A DNA stretch of 6,362 nt from UBA3305 sp002373555. Its GTDB lineage: Bacteria > Bacillota > Clostridia > Lachnospirales > Lachnospiraceae. Position numbers and translations under genes: made by a program. The notes below the pieces were generated by a model that saw only the letters and a list, made by a program, of their open reading frames with translations, made no database searches and was not told the origin of the DNA. The stretch's first letter is position 1. Each line of letters opens with the position of its first letter. Shown here piece after piece: positions 5,676 to 6,362 of the stretch. The stretch lies in assembly GCA_946612455.1 (NCBI GenBank), contig CAMOER010000064.1, positions 1 through 6,362 on the forward strand. Direction: 5' to 3'.

Positions 5676-6105
5676 GCGGCGGAAGCATTCCCAGCGGGAC
5701 GCATTCCTTTCCGTAGGGGAGCCGCACATCATTTGCAAAGAAATCGATTGTCATCAGTGCAGGGGTGATCAGATGCATGCACATGCTGGCGCCGTGATCC
5801 TGCAGATAGGCGGCCAGAAGTCCGCCGGGCTGCAGGGGACCGAGCGCAGCGAAAAACACCAGAAACGTGATCACAACACACAGTACGGCAAAATATTTGA
5901 GCAGATGCAGGACAGTCTTTTCTTCGGAAGGCTGTCCTGTTTTTCTGCCGCGCAGCAGGCAGATAAGCTGCGCCAGGCAGACGATCGCTGCGAAAATGTT
6001 CGACATCTGGGTAAAGTATGTAAAACCGATCGGCCAGTGCAGCATGCAGACCGTCGCGTAGCAGACGTTCAGGAGTATCCAGATTTTGAATAGGTATTGT
6101 TTCAG
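5602..6105 (-). pseudogene. C-terminally truncated FAR-17a/AIG1 (Pr6Pr-like) membrane protein
   Basis: The leftward frame encodes an integral membrane protein with the hallmarks of the six-TM FAR-17a/AIG1-like group: YFTQMSNIFAAIV at 30-42 and MHLITPALMTIDFFAND at 110-126. Four membrane segments can be seen, near residues 5-22, 34-52, 70-89 and 107-123. After about residue 143 (LPPP) the frame is only the antisense of the LysR 3' end: residues 145-167 are proline-rich and not membrane-like. The last one or two helices of the family are therefore missing. The best start also looks damaged: AGAGGAG at 6120-6114 is ideally placed 8 bases before a CTG (6105), where KQYLFKIW begins; the only usual alternative is a TTG at 6129 with a poor site. 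I read it as a remnant whose 3' end was lost in a rearrangement, though a short protein could still be made. Confidence 0.62.
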
Positions 6106-6138
6106 GAAGACCGCTCCTCTCCGGATCAATTTCTCTAC

Positions 6139-6167
6139 AGTTTACCATACGGATCCTTTTTTGTGAA
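6139..6167 (-). promoter_or_regulatory. Possible leftward promoter of the truncated membrane gene
   Basis: On the minus strand TTCACA (6167-6162) and TAAACT (6144-6139) are 17 bases apart; the matches to consensus are 5 of 6 and 4 of 6. Transcription would start near 6132, just before the AGAGGAG at 6120-6114. This favours the CTG at 6105 over the TTG at 6129 as the translation start. Confidence 0.4.
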
Positions 6168-6170
6168 GCG

Positions 6171-6192
6171 CACAGGAAGAGCACAGGAAGAG
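6171..6192. repeat. Tandem 11-bp repeat
   Basis: CACAGGAAGAG occurs twice in direct succession in the gap between the truncated membrane gene and the promoter at the window end. Its role is unknown; it may be replication slippage. Confidence 0.7.
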
Positions 6193-6215
6193 CCTGGAAA
6201 CGGAAAACGTCAGAC

Positions 6216-6250
6216 TTTACATTTTGCATTTGTTGAAAGCAAAATGTAAA
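6216..6250. promoter_or_regulatory. 12-bp perfect inverted repeat upstream of a strong promoter
   Basis: TTTACATTTTGC and GCAAAATGTAAA form a perfect 12-bp dyad around an 11-base spacer. Its centre is about 59 bases before the predicted transcript start of the promoter at 6257-6285, and the right arm ends 6 bases before the -35. This suits an activator site for the gene beyond the window, or a two-way operator also acting on the leftward membrane gene. No T-run follows, so it is not a typical terminator. Confidence 0.65.
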
Positions 6251-6256
6251 ATATAG

Positions 6257-6285
6257 TTGACAGAATGCTATCGGCATGTTATAGT
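6257..6285 (+). promoter_or_regulatory. Consensus rightward promoter
   Basis: TTGACA (6257-6262, 6 of 6) and TATAGT (6280-6285, 5 of 6) are separated by exactly 17 bases. Transcription should start near 6292. It serves a gene that begins outside the window, with a leader of at least 70 bases. Confidence 0.82.
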
Positions 6286-6302
6286 ACAGACAGGATAAGA
6301 AC

Positions 6303-6338
6303 GCGAAAGCTGAATTGGAAATCTAAGTTCCAGTTCGC
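6303..6338 (+). ncRNA. Structured 5' leader element, class unknown
   Basis: Just after the predicted transcript start, GAATTGGAA (6312-6320) pairs with TTCCAGTTC (6328-6336) in a 9-bp stem with one G-U pair and a 7-base loop. GCGAA (6303-6307) could instead pair with TTCGC (6334-6338). Two competing pairings are compatible with a regulatory leader, but it matches no riboswitch that I recognise, and the window ends before the gene. Confidence 0.35.
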
Positions 6339-6362
6339 AAAAGTAAATATCGGATGTCAGGA

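Noticed and set aside
5676..5725. Possible terminator after the LysR gene
   Set aside because: The GC-rich stretch forms no clear stem followed by a T-run.

Overview
The window reads as chromosomal DNA from an anaerobic clostridial bacterium, most likely a Lachnospiraceae-type gut Firmicute. The inference rests on the protein families: a DUF1275/YoaK membrane protein, an exported Big_2-flavodoxin, an aldo/keto reductase with a C-terminal 2[4Fe-4S] domain, and a four-cysteine LUD protein. Strong AGGAG-type ribosome binding sites and moderately GC-rich genes with AT-rich gaps agree. No rRNA, tRNA, CRISPR array or transposase was seen.

Positions 1-4370 hold a rightward block: Nudix hydrolase (96-734), DUF1275 membrane protein (786-1427), secreted Big_2-flavodoxin (1494-2312), Fe-S aldo/keto reductase (2333-3481), a 248-base gap, and a LUD-domain protein (3730-4335) closed by a strong intrinsic terminator (4346-4370). 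The first four are spaced 20-66 bases apart and look like one operon. The theme of the block is redox chemistry: a flavoprotein outside the cell, an Fe-S oxidoreductase and a LUD protein inside.

Positions 4371-4751 look like plain intergenic DNA but contain a complete, compact leftward transcription unit. It has a promoter TTCACA-17-TATTAT, a leader with a hairpin, a near-perfect AAGGAGGT ribosome binding site, a 24-codon ORF (4483-4557) and its own intrinsic terminator (4401-4428). It diverges from a rightward LysR-family regulator gene (4752-5675). A perfect 13-bp inverted repeat (4672-4706) lies between them. Its centre is about 66 bases upstream of the predicted start of the small transcript, the classical LysR activation position, and it also covers the regulator's own predicted core promoter. 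The simplest reading is an autoregulated LysR protein controlling a micropeptide. This is the most interesting feature of the window.

Positions 5602-6105 (minus strand) hold a six-TM (FAR-17a/AIG1, Pr6Pr-like) membrane protein gene whose last third is missing. Its reading frame collides with the 3' end of the LysR gene, and its best start is a CTG, so it is probably a remnant. Positions 6130-6362 contain a perfect 12-bp dyad, a consensus promoter TTGACA-17-TATAGT pointing rightward, and the start of a structured leader for a gene beyond the window.
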